Shown one piece after another: positions 62,966-64,000 of a DNA stretch of 64,000 nucleotides (positions within the stretch are counted from its first letter, which is position 1; every line of letters starts with the position of its first letter). The stretch covers positions 434,001 through 498,000 of the forward strand of contig CAYROO010000002.1 of the NCBI GenBank assembly GCA_964425915.1, given 5' to 3'. Under the pieces are notes generated by a model that worked only from the letters and a program-made list of their open reading frames with translations, was not told the DNA's origin and did not search any database. The DNA is from Polycyclovorans sp964425915 (GTDB lineage: Bacteria; Pseudomonadota; Gammaproteobacteria; Nevskiales; Nevskiaceae). Both the position numbers and the translations under genes were made by a program.

Positions 62966-64000
62966 GCGCTTTGGCGCAGGCGTTCGCGCCGCTCGCGGTG
63001 GGGCCGCTGTCACTGCGCAACCGCTTCATCAAGTCGGCCACCAATGAAGGCATGGCCAAGGGCGGGGTGCCGTCTAAGGCGCTGGTCGAACACCATCGCA
63101 GCATGGCTGCAGGTGGCGCGGCACTGACCACCGTCGCCTACTGCGCGGTCAGTCCCGACGGCCGCACCTTCGAGGACCAGGTGCTGATGGACAGCGCCAG
63201 CCAACCGCATCTGCGTGTGCTCACCGAAGCGGTCCATGCCGCCGGTGGCGCGGCCAGCGCCCAGCTCACTCACGGTGGCGCCTTCACCTTTCTGCCGGCG
63301 CTGTCGACCGCTGCACCGCTGAGTGCCTCCGGTGGCTTCAATCCGCCCGGGGTGATGGTGGGCCGCCTGCGCAAGACCGCGATGACGCGCGCCGACATGG
63401 ACGCGGTCGCCGACGATTTCGTCGCCGCGGCCCGTCGCGCTCGTGCGGCCGGGTTTGACGCCGTCGAGCTGCACATGGGGCACGGCTACCTGCTCAGCCA
63501 GTACCTGTCGCCGGCCTATAACCGGCGGCGCGACGACTACGGCGGGGATGCCGCGCGTCGTGCCCGCTATCCGGTGGAGGTGCTGTCGCGGGTGCTGGAT
63601 GCGGTGGGTCGCGACATGGCCGTGATCGCCAAGCTGAGCGTGACCGAGGGCCATCGCCGCGGTGCATCCATCGACGATGTGATCGTCACCTGCCGGGCGC
63701 TTGAGGCTGCGGGGGCCCACCTGTTGGTGCTGTCCGGCGGCATGAACGTGGAGGCTCCGTGGGCGATCTTCGGCAGCAACATGCCAGCCAGCGCCGTGAC
63801 CGGCAGTATCGACAACCCGCTGATCCGCATGGCCGTGCGGATCACCCGGCTGATGGAACCCAAGGTGGCGTTCCGTGAACTGTACCTGCGCGAGCACTCG
63901 CGGCAGATCCGTGCAGCGGTGCGCATGCCACTGGCCTATCTCGGCGGCGCCAAGTCGGTCGATGGCGTGCAACAGGTGATGGCGGACGGCTTCGATGCCG
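62962..64000 (+). CDS. NADH:flavin oxidoreductase/Old Yellow Enzyme family protein (3' end outside window)
   Basis: At least 346 residues of an OYE-family protein, open to the end of the window. It starts at a GTG (GTGA overlap with the hydratase stop). Seen: LRNRFIKSATNEGMA (start of the FMN barrel), AQLTHGGAF, GFDAVELHMGHGYLLSQYLS (catalytic region; His-x-x-His form is HMGH) and NRRRDDYGGDAARR. The C-terminal part is missing, so it cannot be said whether it has the extra FAD/NAD domain of 2,4-dienoyl-CoA reductases or BaiCD/BaiH-type steroid enzymes. Confidence 0.9.
   Translation, partial: MSALAQAFAPLAVGPLSLRNRFIKSATNEGMAKGGVPSKALVEHHRSMAAGGAALTTVAYCAVSPDGRTFEDQVLMDSASQPHLRVLTEAVHAAGGAASAQLTHGGAFTFLPALSTAAPLSASGGFNPPGVMVGRLRKTAMTRADMDAVADDFVAAARRARAAGFDAVELHMGHGYLLSQYLSPAYNRRRDDYGGDAARRARYPVEVLSRVLDAVGRDMAVIAKLSVTEGHRRGASIDDVIVTCRALEAAGAHLLVLSGGMNVEAPWAIFGSNMPASAVTGSIDNPLIRMAVRITRLMEPKVAFRELYLREHSRQIRAAVRMPLAYLGGAKSVDGVQQVMADGFDA

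Overview
The window is a high-GC chromosomal segment (roughly two thirds G+C by eye) from what looks like a gammaproteobacterium, probably near Nevskiales/Solimonadaceae, Steroidobacterales or Xanthomonadales. The lineage guess rests on gene content: a steroid catabolism locus, paired DUF1302/DUF1329 proteins, hybrid sensor kinases, a ligase-associated DNA repair module, and a dispersed GGGAATCGGGAAT-type inverted repeat. It is inference, not a measured placement. There is no rRNA operon, IS element, prophage or CRISPR array. One tRNA-Arg(CCG) is present.

Layout. 1-4.4 kb: the 3' end of a ligase-associated helicase, PdeM, a TIGR01777 reductase, a bacterial cryptochrome/photolyase and DUF2256. 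4.5-10.6 kb: a minus-strand signalling operon (hybrid histidine kinase, CheR, CheB, response-regulator diguanylate cyclase). 10.7-15.5 kb: two divergent operons led by MarR (two alpha/beta hydrolases) and TetR (a ferritin-like COG3687 protein and two styrene-oxide-isomerase-like membrane proteins). 15.5-22.6 kb: an epimerase-type reductase, then a 1647-residue phosphorelay kinase coupled to a GGDEF response regulator. 22.6-26.5 kb: Mpo1-like protein, exported KatG with a structured leader, and a PAS-GGDEF protein. 26.6-29.7 kb: a sodium/solute symporter and an acyl-CoA synthetase.

29.7-50.7 kb holds many steroid-ring catabolic genes. The minus-strand operon 33.4->29.7 kb encodes the C-C hydrolase, dienoate hydratase, acetaldehyde dehydrogenase and hydroxyoxovalerate aldolase that process meta-cleavage products. 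Further right are a BaiE-like steroid dehydratase, three SDRs, an MFS carrier, a TeiR-like LuxR regulator, delta5-3-ketosteroid isomerase, KshA, an HsaA-type hydroxylase and KstD. KshA and KstD together open ring B, HsaA hydroxylates the resulting phenol, and the aldolase operon finishes the small fragment. KshB, HsaB and HsaC are not here and must lie elsewhere. A DUF3604-lipoprotein/PPIase/HupE operon sits inside the region.

50.7-58.3 kb is a TetR-controlled minus-strand operon (CocE-type lipoprotein hydrolase, SDR, DUF1302 outer-membrane protein, DUF1329, AhpD-like protein), plausibly for handling a hydrophobic ester or steroid at the envelope. 58.6-61.3 kb: N-formylglutamate amidohydrolase, a transglutaminase-like protein, a RIO kinase and two very small basic proteins. 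61.4-64 kb: an SDR, enoyl-CoA hydratase and Old Yellow Enzyme operon that runs off the window.

Most notable: (1) two tandem StyC-like proteins that keep the heme-ligand His and Asn but lack the Tyr/Asp of the isomerase, in a TetR operon; (2) a BaiE-like dehydratase with its whole catalytic tetrad in an aerobic steroid locus, next to an SDR lacking the catalytic Tyr; (3) the DUF3604/PPIase/HupE unit; (4) a perfect hairpin over the katG ribosome binding site.
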